In this document: one piece after another, positions 9,446 to 17,280 of the stretch | How positions within the stretch are numbered: the first letter of the stretch is position 1 | Layout: every line of letters starts with the position of its first letter | Source of the DNA: SZAS-18 sp038322235 | Lineage (GTDB): Bacteria > Verrucomicrobiota > Verrucomicrobiia > Chthoniobacterales > SZAS-18 | Length of the DNA: 64,000 nt | Direction: 5' to 3' | Assembly: GCA_038322235.1 (NCBI GenBank) | Contig: JBBQFQ010000014.1 | Coordinates: 1-64,000 of the forward strand | Made by a program: the position numbers and the translations under genes | The notes under the pieces: model-generated | What the model was told of the DNA's origin: nothing | The model's database searches: none | Seen by the model: only the letters and a program-made list of their open reading frames with translations

Positions 9446-9535
9446 ATCGATCATCGACTCACATCCTGATCTCCGCGCGATCACGTTTGCTAATTTTCCG
9501 GATTTTTTACACGCGGCAGCTATGCTTCACCCGCC

Positions 9536-9901
9536 TCAGCTCTTCCCGCCGGCCCGATACGCCGCTAGGACCCGCAGCATCCAAGGCCCGGCGGGTTCTG
9601 ATTCGCCGTTCGGCTTTTTGATCAGGTACGGCTTGCCCGACATGGAGCTTTTCGAAGCAATTCCCTCGATGAAATCCTCGGCCGTTTTTACGCGCTCGCC
9701 GGCGTAGTTCAGCTTCATCCGCAAATGGGCGATGGCCTCCGGCGCGGGGTACGCAGAACCGTTCCGGACGAACTGCGCGTCCGACCGGGCGATCGCGCCA
9801 AGAACGGCTTCAATCTCGCGGTTCGCGACGTCATCGCGTCCGCTCACGGCCGCCGCAAAGAAAGCGAACGCGAGAAAGGCGGTAAGGCAGCGCGTAAACA
9901 T
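9536..9901 (-). CDS. DUF5329 family exported protein
   Basis: The protein has 121 residues with a signal peptide (MFTRCLTAFLAFAFFAAAVSG). The mature part matches the DUF5329 pattern closely: a short N-terminal helix ending REIEAVLGAI, R-N-G-x-x-Y, A-x-x-H-L-R-M-K-L, a K-T-A-E-D-F-I-E-x-I-A-S-K-S-S motif, and S-G-K-P-Y-L-I-K followed by G-P-W. The family is predicted periplasmic with no known function. The gene is monocistronic. Confidence 0.85.
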   Translation of the reverse strand: MFTRCLTAFLAFAFFAAAVSGRDDVANREIEAVLGAIARSDAQFVRNGSAYPAPEAIAHLRMKLNYAGERVKTAEDFIEGIASKSSMSGKPYLIKKPNGESEPAGPWMLRVLAAYRAGGKS

Positions 9902-10153
9902 AAAGGGAAATTCGTAGATGGAGTGCGCTCGTCTTAAACCGTTCGCCGCACAGGGGTGGATCGCGCGTATAGACGGTCTGGAATTACCGCAGACGATTCA
10001 TTTTGCGCCAACCTTGTGGCCTGTGACCCGTGAACGACCCCGAACCAAGATTGCCCGGCGGTGTGGCTTCGAGCGAGGAAGCGAACCGCCCCAGACCGCC
10101 GCCGATGAATGGGGCTGAGATGCGCCCGCCACGGGCTCGAAGTCCGAAAGCCG

Positions 10154-10603
10154 CTACTCGATGTCGGCGTAGAACTCGTGGGCGAGATGCTTGATCTCTT
10201 CGTCGGACGACCGCAGAAAGGGCCGGAGCACCGCAAGAACCCGCGCTTTGGGCCAGCTTTGCATGATGTGCAAATAGACGAACCAGCGAACCTCGGACGG
10301 ATGCGCCCGGAGGTCGGCGATCATCTCGGGGATGACTTCGCGGGGGTTGTGGTGCTCGGCAAAATCGCGGCAACGCCGAGTCAGCTTGGGAGTGGCGCCC
10401 TTCTGCCACCACGAATCCGAGATGGGCGACCAGAACGGCTGCAACGACGCCGGTGGCACCCACGTGCCGTAGAAGCTGCGGGGCTCACCGGCGAGGCAAG
10501 GAGCGACGAGGGCCAGCAGACCGAAGGCCAGACCGCGCGCGAGGCGGCGGCCCAATCGACTTGAGCGTAGCTTTGATGTGCAGGGCGGTTCGATGCTGTT
10601 CAT
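10154..10603 (-). CDS. Hypothetical exported protein
   Basis: This 149-residue protein is read from the ATG at 10601-10603, which gives a basic N terminus and a hydrophobic stretch (ARGLAFGLLALVAPCLAG) compatible with a signal peptide. The rest is a helical, Trp-rich domain with no family I recognise; the segment HNPREVIPEMIADLRAHPSE and the following helices resemble HEAT-like packing, but only weakly. Its start lies 49 bp downstream of the patatin gene, so it could be the last gene of that operon. Confidence 0.55.
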   Translation of the reverse strand: MNSIEPPCTSKLRSSRLGRRLARGLAFGLLALVAPCLAGEPRSFYGTWVPPASLQPFWSPISDSWWQKGATPKLTRRCRDFAEHHNPREVIPEMIADLRAHPSEVRWFVYLHIMQSWPKARVLAVLRPFLRSSDEEIKHLAHEFYADIE

Positions 10604-10648
10604 GGTTCGGCTACGGGATACGCGATCAACGCGTAACGACACCACGAC

Positions 10649-10777
10649 CCGCTCACAAAGGCGGTCGCGGGCGGAGTTCCGGACGGGGGTTCGGGGCATC
10701 GTCATTAAGGGAGGCCGATGGGGGGGCGTTTGACGCGGCGCGGAGGGCCTTCAGCACGGCGAGGGCGCGGTCGCGCT
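10649..10777. repeat. Dispersed repeat B, copy 2 (inside the end of the patatin gene)
   Basis: This copy matches 8947-9074. Here the repeat supplies the last roughly 40 codons of the patatin-like gene, a low-complexity Ala/Pro/Ser tail. That a repeat shared with non-coding DNA forms a protein C terminus suggests capture of a mobile or recombinogenic segment. Confidence 0.7.
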
Positions 10778-12683
10778 GATCGACGTTTTTCCACGGGTAT
10801 CCACCCCCACTCCCGTGGATGGCACGGATCAGGTCCTCATAGGAAGGGTCTCCCGGTTGGAGCGCCCCGCTGCAGGCCTGATCGATTCGCTCGAGAAATT
10901 TCTCGATCGACGCGAAGCCCGACCGCAGGCGAACGCGGCGGTGGTTTGTCCAGTCCATGTCGTTCTCGGGTCCGGCTGGGAGGGCCGAGGGAACCGGTCC
11001 GGGCTTTCCGGCTCCGGGGCTCGGAGCAGCGGGCGGAGGTGGTGGGGCGAATCGCTCGATGAACGCGTCGGCGGCCGCGGCTCCGCGAACCGTCAGGTCT
11101 CCAATGAGCTTGGACGGCATGTTCAGATTCAAGCCGCCTTCGTCTGGCGTGAGCTTGATCCCCGCGATCCGATCGCGATAGCCGGGCAGCCCGGCCTGGG
11201 TGGAATCGGTCCAGTTTTGCATCGTTTTCACGAAGGCTCCGCCAAACGCCAGCAGCCGCTCCAAGCCCGACTTCTGCCGCGCCGGGCCCGGGCTGCCGGT
11301 CGTGGCATCGACCGACTCCTCAATCTCGAAGCGATTCCAACTCGCGAAGATCCGGCTGTTGTTGTCCGCCGCCATCTCCGGCTGGGCGAGCTCGACCGCC
11401 GGCGTCCCGCGCGGGCGGTCCACGAGATCGAGGCTGAGCGTCGGCCAGCGGGGGAGCGGACTGTCGAAGAAGTGCAGCGGAAAATTGCTGCAGACCCCGC
11501 CGTCCGTGAACCAGCAGCGCTCGGGGTTTTCGGCGAGCTCGTCCCGACTCCGGTCGATCGCGTGGAGCGGCACCGCGCTGAGAAGGACCGGAAAGCTCAG
11601 GCTCATCCGCACGGCGACGACGATGGGGAGATCGGCCGGTTCGGGGAGCGGGAAGAAACCAGCCTCCAGCAGCCGGTCGCGTCGAGGTTTGTCGCGGGTC
11701 GCGCGCGGATGCGCGATCATCCAATCGACGATCGACGCGGGGAAAAAGCGCCGGAACTCTTCCTCTCGAAAATAGAAGAGCCCGTTCTCGTGCGCTCCGC
11801 TGTCATTCCGGAAGGGCAGGCGGTACGGCCGACCGTGCGTCAGGCAGGTCGTCATCATTTCGAGATTCACCCGCCGGGGTTTGTCCGGGTCGGCCGTGTC
11901 CCACAAATCACCAAACGTGACCGGATGCCCGAGCGGAGCGTCGGCGAAGAACTCGTCGAAATACTGGGTCAGCCACGGGGTCAGCGCGAGTTGCGCGGCA
12001 CTGGCGGTTTCGCTGCCCGTCGCGTCTGCGGGCATCGGCCCCATTCCGCTGCACAAACCGTAAAAATTCTGCGGAAGCGCGCCGCTCAAGTCCCGACCGA
12101 TCGCGATGACGAGCCCGACCGCGACCCCGAGCAGGCCCAGGAACGCCGCCACGACGATGCTCGCGAGGAAAAATGAACCCTCGCTCTCGGAACCGGTCGC
12201 CAGCCCGTAGACCAGCCCCGGCAAAGCGCCGAGGAAGGCGGCACCGGGGTATTCCGAAAGCGCGGTCAGAACCACCCGGCGCACCGATCCGAGCGTTTGA
12301 TTCGGGTGGCTCACCGCTTCTCCGGCGGCGGTGGTGCGCTCGGCCGGAGGAGTGAGCGCTGAGATCGCGAGACGAAACAGGCGGCCCGTCGCGGCTTCCG
12401 GCTGGAAAAAGCGGAAGAGATTGCTTCCGGCTCCAGCGGGGTTCGCGATCAGGAGGTCTGGCAATCCCGCCAGCTTTCGGAACCCGCCCTTCGCCGAACC
12501 CCGCGTTCGCTCGGCCACCGCCGCTGCGGCCGCCGCGATGGCACCGGCCGAAGTGCCACCCAGATTCTTGAAAACGAATTTCTCCGCCAGCTTCACGATG
12601 GCGCGCGGGTAGACGACGCCACTGGTGATGCCGCCTTTCATCACCATGTCACAGTGGGCGAGCGGAGGCGCGTTCTTGTTCAT
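10653..12683 (-). CDS. Membrane-associated patatin-like phospholipase
   Basis: This 676-residue protein has a patatin serine-hydrolase domain: the N-terminal MKGGITSGVVYP oxyanion region, the nucleophile elbow GGTSAG with Ser45, and the catalytic Asp in FTDGGVCSNFP around residue 400. The Ser-Asp dyad is intact, so lipid acyl hydrolase activity is likely. Unlike compact patatins it carries an insert with two predicted membrane segments (near residues 140-200, AAFLGALPGLVYGLA and FFLASIVVAAFLGLLGVAVGLVIA), which would tether it to the membrane. The C-terminal 80 residues are Pro/Ala-rich and end in a dispersed repeat. The ATG overlaps the stop of the preceding 136-residue gene by 4 bases (ATGA), indicating translational coupling. 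Confidence 0.85.
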   Translation of the reverse strand: MNKNAPPLAHCDMVMKGGITSGVVYPRAIVKLAEKFVFKNLGGTSAGAIAAAAAAVAERTRGSAKGGFRKLAGLPDLLIANPAGAGSNLFRFFQPEAATGRLFRLAISALTPPAERTTAAGEAVSHPNQTLGSVRRVVLTALSEYPGAAFLGALPGLVYGLATGSESEGSFFLASIVVAAFLGLLGVAVGLVIAIGRDLSGALPQNFYGLCSGMGPMPADATGSETASAAQLALTPWLTQYFDEFFADAPLGHPVTFGDLWDTADPDKPRRVNLEMMTTCLTHGRPYRLPFRNDSGAHENGLFYFREEEFRRFFPASIVDWMIAHPRATRDKPRRDRLLEAGFFPLPEPADLPIVVAVRMSLSFPVLLSAVPLHAIDRSRDELAENPERCWFTDGGVCSNFPLHFFDSPLPRWPTLSLDLVDRPRGTPAVELAQPEMAADNNSRIFASWNRFEIEESVDATTGSPGPARQKSGLERLLAFGGAFVKTMQNWTDSTQAGLPGYRDRIAGIKLTPDEGGLNLNMPSKLIGDLTVRGAAAADAFIERFAPPPPPAAPSPGAGKPGPVPSALPAGPENDMDWTNHRRVRLRSGFASIEKFLERIDQACSGALQPGDPSYEDLIRAIHGSGGGYPWKNVDQRDRALAVLKALRAASNAPPSASLNDDAPNPRPELRPRPPL

Positions 12684-13090
12684 GAGTAGGGATGGTCGGC
12701 GTTCCAGGAGAGCTCGAAGGTCCGGGTGAAGATGCGCCACTCGGTATAGCCGGGCGCGCGGAAACCGGTGAGAAGAAAATGAGCGTCTCCGTCGAACGTA
12801 CAGAACTCGGATTCGAGAATGTCGCCCTCAATCGCGGCGCAGATGTCGGGATGGGGCCGCCACTCCCGAGACGGGTCGTGCCAGAACCGGGCTTCAGTGC
12901 GAGTGACGCCGGAGAACGAGAGCAGCGCGGGAGTCACCGTGAGCCAACCGCTCGTGTCGTTCGCAGGATGCTGAGGACTCAGGAATGCCTCGCGCAAGCG
13001 AATCTCGATGATCAACGGCCGCGAATGGATCGAATCGATTCGCGCATCGTGCAGAACAATCTCGGGAAAGGCGGTGTTCGTCGCTTTCAT
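12680..13090 (-). CDS. Hypothetical protein coupled to the patatin gene
   Basis: The 136-residue protein has no signal peptide and is mainly beta-strand with many acidic and aromatic residues (for example LIIEIRLREAFLS, FCTFDGDAHFLLTGF, WRIFTRTFELSW). I recognise no family. Its stop overlaps the start of the patatin gene as ATGA, so the two are almost certainly translated together; a binding partner, chaperone or inhibitor of the phospholipase would fit, but this is inference from position only. The ATG at 13088-13090 was chosen over a TTG two codons earlier. Confidence 0.7.
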   Translation of the reverse strand: MKATNTAFPEIVLHDARIDSIHSRPLIIEIRLREAFLSPQHPANDTSGWLTVTPALLSFSGVTRTEARFWHDPSREWRPHPDICAAIEGDILESEFCTFDGDAHFLLTGFRAPGYTEWRIFTRTFELSWNADHPYS

Positions 13091-13157
13091 TCCCAATCTT
13101 GGCGGACGATCTCGTTAAGGGCTGCGGGAGGGCGTTCGTTCAAGCGCGTGAGTCGAA

Positions 13158-13724
13158 TCACGCTCCTTCGTACGCCCGCTTCAGCCAACCCACCAGTTCC
13201 TTGTCGACTTCACTCGGGGTGGAGATGCGGACGCGGTGGCTCACCATCGCGTTGAAGCTGCCGGAAGCTTCGAGTCGGCCTGCGGGAGAGACATTCTTCA
13301 GGTTGATCCCAACATCGACGCGAGTGCTCGAAGAAGGCTGCACGAGGGCGAATTGCTTGGCCCGGCGCAGGCTGACATAGGACTTCTTCGGCGAGACCTC
13401 GATGTCCGCGCCAAACTTTCGGACGCTGGCGAGGATCGCCTCGTAAACCGGTCGCAAGGCTGCCTTGGCCCCGGCGTACTGGGCATCAACCATGGCATCC
13501 GTATCCTCGTCGGTGTGGCTGTCGGAGCCGAGCGCCTGGAGCGCGATCATGTTGGCAAAGCCGTGGGTAAGGCCGTGCTCCGTCTTGAGCAGGGTGACGA
13601 ATTCTTTGTGTTTGGAGAGTTTCGTCGCGCGCAGGAGGGCGAGCCATTCGGAAAGCGATTTGCCCGTTTTGGCCGCCAGACCCGCGATCATGGTGGCCTT
13701 CATTTCTTGGGGTGATTTGCTCAT
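13158..13724 (-). CDS. DUF4287 and DUF5655 domain protein
   Basis: The protein has 188 residues. Residues 1-70 match DUF4287 (MIAGLAAKTGKSLSEWLALL, then KHKEFVTLLKTEHGLTHGFANMIA). Residues 85-185 match DUF5655 (PVYEAILASVRKFG, then DIEVSPKKSYVSLRRAKQFA and RVDVGINLK). Both domains are common in small stand-alone bacterial proteins of unknown function; DUF5655 is predicted to bind nucleic acid or DNA ends. There is no membrane segment. Confidence 0.85.
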   Translation of the reverse strand: MSKSPQEMKATMIAGLAAKTGKSLSEWLALLRATKLSKHKEFVTLLKTEHGLTHGFANMIALQALGSDSHTDEDTDAMVDAQYAGAKAALRPVYEAILASVRKFGADIEVSPKKSYVSLRRAKQFALVQPSSSTRVDVGINLKNVSPAGRLEASGSFNAMVSHRVRISTPSEVDKELVGWLKRAYEGA

Positions 13725-13767
13725 AATGCGGTTGATTCGATGCGAGCCGAACGATCAAGACTGAGAG

Positions 13768-13780
13768 ACGGCGAAGCCGT
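13768..13780 (-). terminator. Short hairpin between two minus-strand genes
   Basis: ACGGC-GAA-GCCGT forms a 5 bp stem in the 106 bp spacer between the 91-residue gene and the DUF4287 gene. There is no T-tract following on the minus strand, so an intrinsic terminator is only a weak possibility. Confidence 0.25.
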
Positions 13781-13830
13781 TAGAAAGCAAGGCGAAGAGT
13801 GACCCAAAACGGTTCACTCCGGTGCCTGGT

Positions 13831-14106
13831 CTACGCGTCAGTGGATACATGGGTCTCGAAGCGCGAGGCAAAAGTCTCGTCGAACATCCTGTCCACTGCT
13901 CTAATCTTGTCCACGGCCATCGAGCCGTCGAAAGTGCTACCCTCAATGGTGAAGAGTGCCTCGTTGTGCAGTGCGTAGGCCAAGTGCGCTGCTCGACGAA
14001 CAGCGGGGTCGCCCGCATTCTGACTCCCGAGATAACCGGAAAGCAACTGGCGTATCTCGTAAATTCCCTGCGCCAGAATCTTTGCTTGTGACTGAGTGTT
14101 TGGCAT
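13831..14106 (-). CDS. Small conserved hypothetical protein
   Basis: The 91-residue all-helical protein (QAKILAQGIYEIRQLLSGYL, then DPAVRRAAHLAYALHNEAL) has no signal peptide. The helix pattern and length recall small hypothetical proteins carried as orphan genes in many proteobacterial and PVC genomes, but I assign no function. The ATG at 14104-14106 is preferred because the 19 codons upstream have poor codon use. Confidence 0.6.
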   Translation of the reverse strand: MPNTQSQAKILAQGIYEIRQLLSGYLGSQNAGDPAVRRAAHLAYALHNEALFTIEGSTFDGSMAVDKIRAVDRMFDETFASRFETHVSTDA

Positions 14107-14168
14107 AGCGGTCGTGTCACGTTTAACGGGAACTAAGCTCAGCCGGCCGAAAAGTGGGTCCATGATCT

Positions 14169-14195
14169 GGGGCGTCGACTGGGAACTAACGCCCC
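14169..14195. promoter_or_regulatory. Structured spacer: hairpin with 7 bp stem
   Basis: GGGGCGT and ACGCCCC (14169-14175, 14189-14195) form a stem with a 13-base loop. The same spacer has a 9-base direct repeat GGGAACTAA (near 14128 and 14181) and the inverted pair GCTCAGC / GCTGAGC. The arrangement lies upstream of the 91-residue gene and could be a leader structure or a relic of a mobile element. Confidence 0.35.
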
Positions 14196-14298
14196 GAGCT
14201 GAGCCGACGACGAGCCGGAAAACAAGTTCGACCTTGGGTTGCTTCGCGGCCCGCCGAGGAAGTTCGCTCGAGCGCCTGGTTCCACCGGAGTGGGTGGT

Positions 14299-14565
14299 TC
14301 AATGCTGGAGCCAGACCAAGACCATCGCGGCGTGGCAGAGCCCGACGGGCATCACGATCTGAAGTCCCCAAACTTCCCGGATGATTCGTGCAAATCTGAA
14401 TTCCGCCATCGGCAAAAAGCTGGACGCGGTCAACGTGAGCCATCCCCAGATCATTGGCTTGTAGTAAAAATCGATCCTTCCGCCATCGAGGAAAAAGCTC
14501 CCGGTCGTGAAAAATGCGACGACGACCGCGGCCACAAGGGTCTTAGACTCGGGGGATGTCTGCAT
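14299..14565 (-). CDS. Small hypothetical membrane protein
   Basis: The protein has 88 residues and three hydrophobic segments (near residues 8-24, 38-55 and 69-86), giving a small integral membrane protein with little soluble mass. I recognise no family. The ATG at 14563-14565 directly precedes the first membrane segment (TLVAAVVVAFFTTGSFFL). Confidence 0.6.
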   Translation of the reverse strand: MQTSPESKTLVAAVVVAFFTTGSFFLDGGRIDFYYKPMIWGWLTLTASSFLPMAEFRFARIIREVWGLQIVMPVGLCHAAMVLVWLQH

Positions 14566-14825
14566 GTGCGAGCGGGCGACTGAAGAAACGCAGAGGTCGC
14601 AAAGACCGGGGTGGAAGAAATATCGTGCGCGCGCCTGATTTGGCGCCGTTTCGGTCAAAAAAGCGCGAAAAACGACGCTTTTTGGGTCGTTTTCGGGCGC
14701 GCTCGGACGCGCCAGAGGTGCGAGAAACGGTCGAGGCACGGGTACGTCGGCCAATTCTGAGCCGAAAACGGATTTTCGTGGGTCTCCGGTGGAGAGCCGC
14801 AGGCCCGGCGGGCGGTGCCTGACGC

Positions 14826-16043
14826 TCAGTGTGGTTCGGGAGTGAGCTTGCGCTGGAGTTCCTCTCCGTCGCCCGACAAGACGGCGTAGTCGAGCGCCGT
14901 CCGACCCAAGGAATCGCGGAGGCTCCGGTCCGCGCCGCTCGCGAGAAGGATGTCCACGTATGAGGAATGATGGTCGAGCGCCGCCAGCATCAGGGGTGTG
15001 ATGCCCCGCGGAATCGCGGGGCCTCGCGCCGGATACATTTCGTTCACGGAGCGCACGTTCACGTCCGCTCCGTGCTCGAGCAGAAATGTCAGCACCGAGA
15101 CCCGATCCACCTTCCTCCGCATGAGCGTAAAGAGGGGATTGAAATGGTAGTGATCGCCGGCGTTCAGATCCGCGCCGTGCGCGTGCAGGAGCCGCAATTT
15201 TTCCAGCAGGACCGCATTTGGGTCGAGGCCGTCCCCCGCCGTCTGCGCCTCGATGGCCGCGTGCGCGACGTAGAAATCCTTCGCGGGCTGGAAGCCCTTC
15301 TCGAGGCAGTATTGCAGATCGGCCACCGTCCCTCCGGCGACGATCTCCGCGAGCACCGGGGCTTGGGAAAGATTGAGTTCCTTCAGCGGGACACCCTGCT
15401 CGAGCATCCATTTCACGAGGAGCCAGAGCATCGGCCGATCCGCCTTGTTCAGCCAGTATTCCTGCCGCGGATCCGCGCCGTGGCGGAGGAGGACGCGAGC
15501 GGCCTCCAGCTTCCGGTTCAGGATCGCCTCGTTCACCAGCGCGGTCATCTCGGGCTCAAACTTGACGCTGAGCCAGAGCATCGCTCGCAGACGCGCGGTC
15601 GCACCTTCACGAATGGCGGACTCCAGATTCGACCGGGTCGGATTGAATTCGCTGCAGGCCTCCCACGCGAACGAGGCGGCAAACGGATGAAAGAACAGCG
15701 TGCAAAAAGCGAGCAGCCGGGGCCGGCGGTGCGGCAGTGCGGACTCGCCGACGGAGCACGCTCGGAGCTTCCCATAGGCCCACATTTTTAGCAGGACGAA
15801 GCCCACCGGGAGGATCGGGACCGGGAAGACAAAGAGCACGAACGACGCGCCGCCGAAGGACGCGAGTAAGCCGAGCGCGCCGACCGCGAAGGCCACGTTT
15901 ACGACGGTGAGGAAAAGGAACGCTCGGCGGGACGCAAACATCCCGGAGGCCCCACGCAGCCAGAGCAACTCGAGCGCTGTCAGCAGCGCGCAGAGCAAGA
16001 TCCCCCAGACGAGAAACGCGACGGTGAAGAAGGAGGAATTCAT
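14826..16043 (-). CDS. Membrane-anchored ankyrin-repeat protein
   Basis: The protein has 405 residues. The first 150 residues hold four predicted membrane helices in an unusual N-terminal domain. Residues about 165-400 are ankyrin-like repeats: clear units include EAARVLLRHGADPRQE, RLLHAHGADLNAGDHYHFNPLF, TFLLEHGADVNVR, TPLMLAALDHHSSYVDILLASGADRSLRDSLGRTALDYAV. It is likely a scaffold exposed on one face of the membrane; partners are unknown. The ATG at 16041-16043 starts directly at the first membrane helix. It is divergent from the acetyltransferase gene. Confidence 0.8.
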   Translation of the reverse strand: MNSSFFTVAFLVWGILLCALLTALELLWLRGASGMFASRRAFLFLTVVNVAFAVGALGLLASFGGASFVLFVFPVPILPVGFVLLKMWAYGKLRACSVGESALPHRRPRLLAFCTLFFHPFAASFAWEACSEFNPTRSNLESAIREGATARLRAMLWLSVKFEPEMTALVNEAILNRKLEAARVLLRHGADPRQEYWLNKADRPMLWLLVKWMLEQGVPLKELNLSQAPVLAEIVAGGTVADLQYCLEKGFQPAKDFYVAHAAIEAQTAGDGLDPNAVLLEKLRLLHAHGADLNAGDHYHFNPLFTLMRRKVDRVSVLTFLLEHGADVNVRSVNEMYPARGPAIPRGITPLMLAALDHHSSYVDILLASGADRSLRDSLGRTALDYAVLSGDGEELQRKLTPEPH

Positions 16044-16191
16044 GCCAGCGGCCGCGCGGGATCGGGCGCGCGTAGCCCGCGGGAGTGATATGCCGAAATC
16101 GGGAGGAAAGTTGCAACCGGTGATCCGCCCGATGTCGGGAAAACGCGCCGTCGGCGCTCGAAATCCGGCTCGGCTGGGGCAGGCTTCCCGC

Positions 16192-16659
16192 GTGGAAGAG
16201 ATCACCCTGGCGCCGTTTGATCCCGCTCATCCCGAGCGGCTGGTCCCGCTTTTCGAAGCGCAGTTCCGGGAACATGCCATTCCGTCGGCGGCGGAACGCA
16301 TCGTCGCCAACCTGCGCACTTTGGCGCGGCATCCGGAGCAGGGGTTCGTCCTGACCGCGACGAGTGCGGGAGCGCCGATGGGCGTGGCCTATGCCGCGCG
16401 CATCCTGAGCCTCGAACACGGCGGGTGGAGCGGCTGGCTCGAGGAATTTTATTTCCTGCCCGAATGGCGAGGCCGCGGGGTGGGCACACGCCTGCTCACG
16501 GCGGTGATCGCGGAGGCAAAGGCGCGAGGCTGGGCCGCGCTCGATCTGGAGGTGGATGCCAGCCACGAGCGCGTCATCGGGCTCTACGCCGGGAATGGAT
16601 TCGAGCCCGTGGCGCGCAATCGATTCGGGCGAAGGCTGGCCCGAGAAAGCGGGAAATGA
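16192..16659 (+). CDS. GNAT family N-acetyltransferase
   Basis: The 155-residue protein is a single GNAT domain with the acetyl-CoA loop RGRGVGTRLL, preceded by the conserved beta-strand WLEEFYFLPEWRG and followed by the strand ALDLEVDASHERVIGLYAGNGFEP, the usual end of the fold. The substrate is unknown. I chose the GTG at 16192 because the domain begins at the next residue; in-frame ATGs at 16132 and 16090 are possible (the latter has a GGGAG nearby) but the intervening codons look non-coding. Confidence 0.85.
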   Translation: MEEITLAPFDPAHPERLVPLFEAQFREHAIPSAAERIVANLRTLARHPEQGFVLTATSAGAPMGVAYAARILSLEHGGWSGWLEEFYFLPEWRGRGVGTRLLTAVIAEAKARGWAALDLEVDASHERVIGLYAGNGFEPVARNRFGRRLARESGK

Positions 16660-16816
16660 GGCGGTGGACGAGAGGCGCGACACGGTTTAGTAAATCGTTG
16701 CGCCAGAAATCGCGGACGATGGCAAGTTGCGTCAAATCGACGACGCGGTAAGGGGGATGGACGCGTGACATTTCTAGCACCATCCTCGAAACGACCTTAT
16801 ATTGATACGAGCCCAC

Positions 16817-17209
16817 ATGCGCAATGTTCTCACTCTAAGATTTACAGCTTCTTGCGCAGTATTTCTTGCAATAGTCATTTCGTCTTGCCTGTATCTGCAA
16901 AGGCCGGTTTGGAACCCGCTCAAAAAATATGGGGTGTCCTGGGAGATTTATCGGAGCTCAGGCATGTCGTCCAGCTATACAAGCATTCAGTTTCGTCGTG
17001 ACTGGCGTGGCAAAAATCACCGTGGACCGTTAGTTAGCGGTTCGCACCCTCAAATCATTTTCAAAGATAGGGACAACGACGGCGTTAACGAAATCTTCGT
17101 TAACGTAGAAGGAGGAAGCGTTTGTATGAAACTACTTTTCCCTGCGGATAATAATGGGAGATTGTTCGAAATCGTAGAGCATGTGGGGTCAGCCGCTGTC
17201 GAAGAATAG
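16817..17209 (+). CDS. AT-richer hypothetical membrane-anchored protein
   Basis: The protein has 130 residues with one N-terminal hydrophobic segment ending in a Cys (AVFLAIVISSCLYL), so either a lipoprotein or a signal anchor. The C-terminal part has a D-R-D-N-D-G-V-N-E-I loop of the calcium-binding EF-hand/dockerin type. The base composition is clearly lower in GC than all neighbours, suggesting recent transfer. No family was recognised. The ATG at 16817 is preferred to the TTG at 16802. Confidence 0.6.
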   Translation: MRNVLTLRFTASCAVFLAIVISSCLYLQRPVWNPLKKYGVSWEIYRSSGMSSSYTSIQFRRDWRGKNHRGPLVSGSHPQIIFKDRDNDGVNEIFVNVEGGSVCMKLLFPADNNGRLFEIVEHVGSAAVEE

Positions 17210-17280
17210 GAGAGCGTCGCGGAAGGCGACACGTGCTCGCCTCCCAGACCCCTCCCAACCACTGACCTCCCGCTTCGCCC

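Larger units (their letters stand above)
8847..9535. other. 689 bp gap holding dispersed repeats A and B and a doubtful reading frame
   Basis: The gap contains repeat B copy 1 (8947-9074) and repeat A copy 2 (9344-9445). Between them the minus-strand frame continuous with the VOC gene stays open and has reasonable codon composition (Met near 9323, MKSLRATTEATLVEVPQ and onward), but no start signal or family was recognised. It may be a relic gene that decayed into the VOC leader. Confidence 0.5.

Noticed and set aside
12649..12831. 60-codon minus-strand frame at the patatin start
   Set aside because: It overlaps two coupled genes in another frame and has Ser/Pro-rich composition typical of a shadow frame.
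5627..14825. Chromosomal integron cassette array
   Set aside because: The spacers were examined for paired RYYYAAC and GTTRRRY sites. Only isolated matches (for example GTTTAAC near 14121) were found, without a partner at attC distance, and no integron integrase is present.
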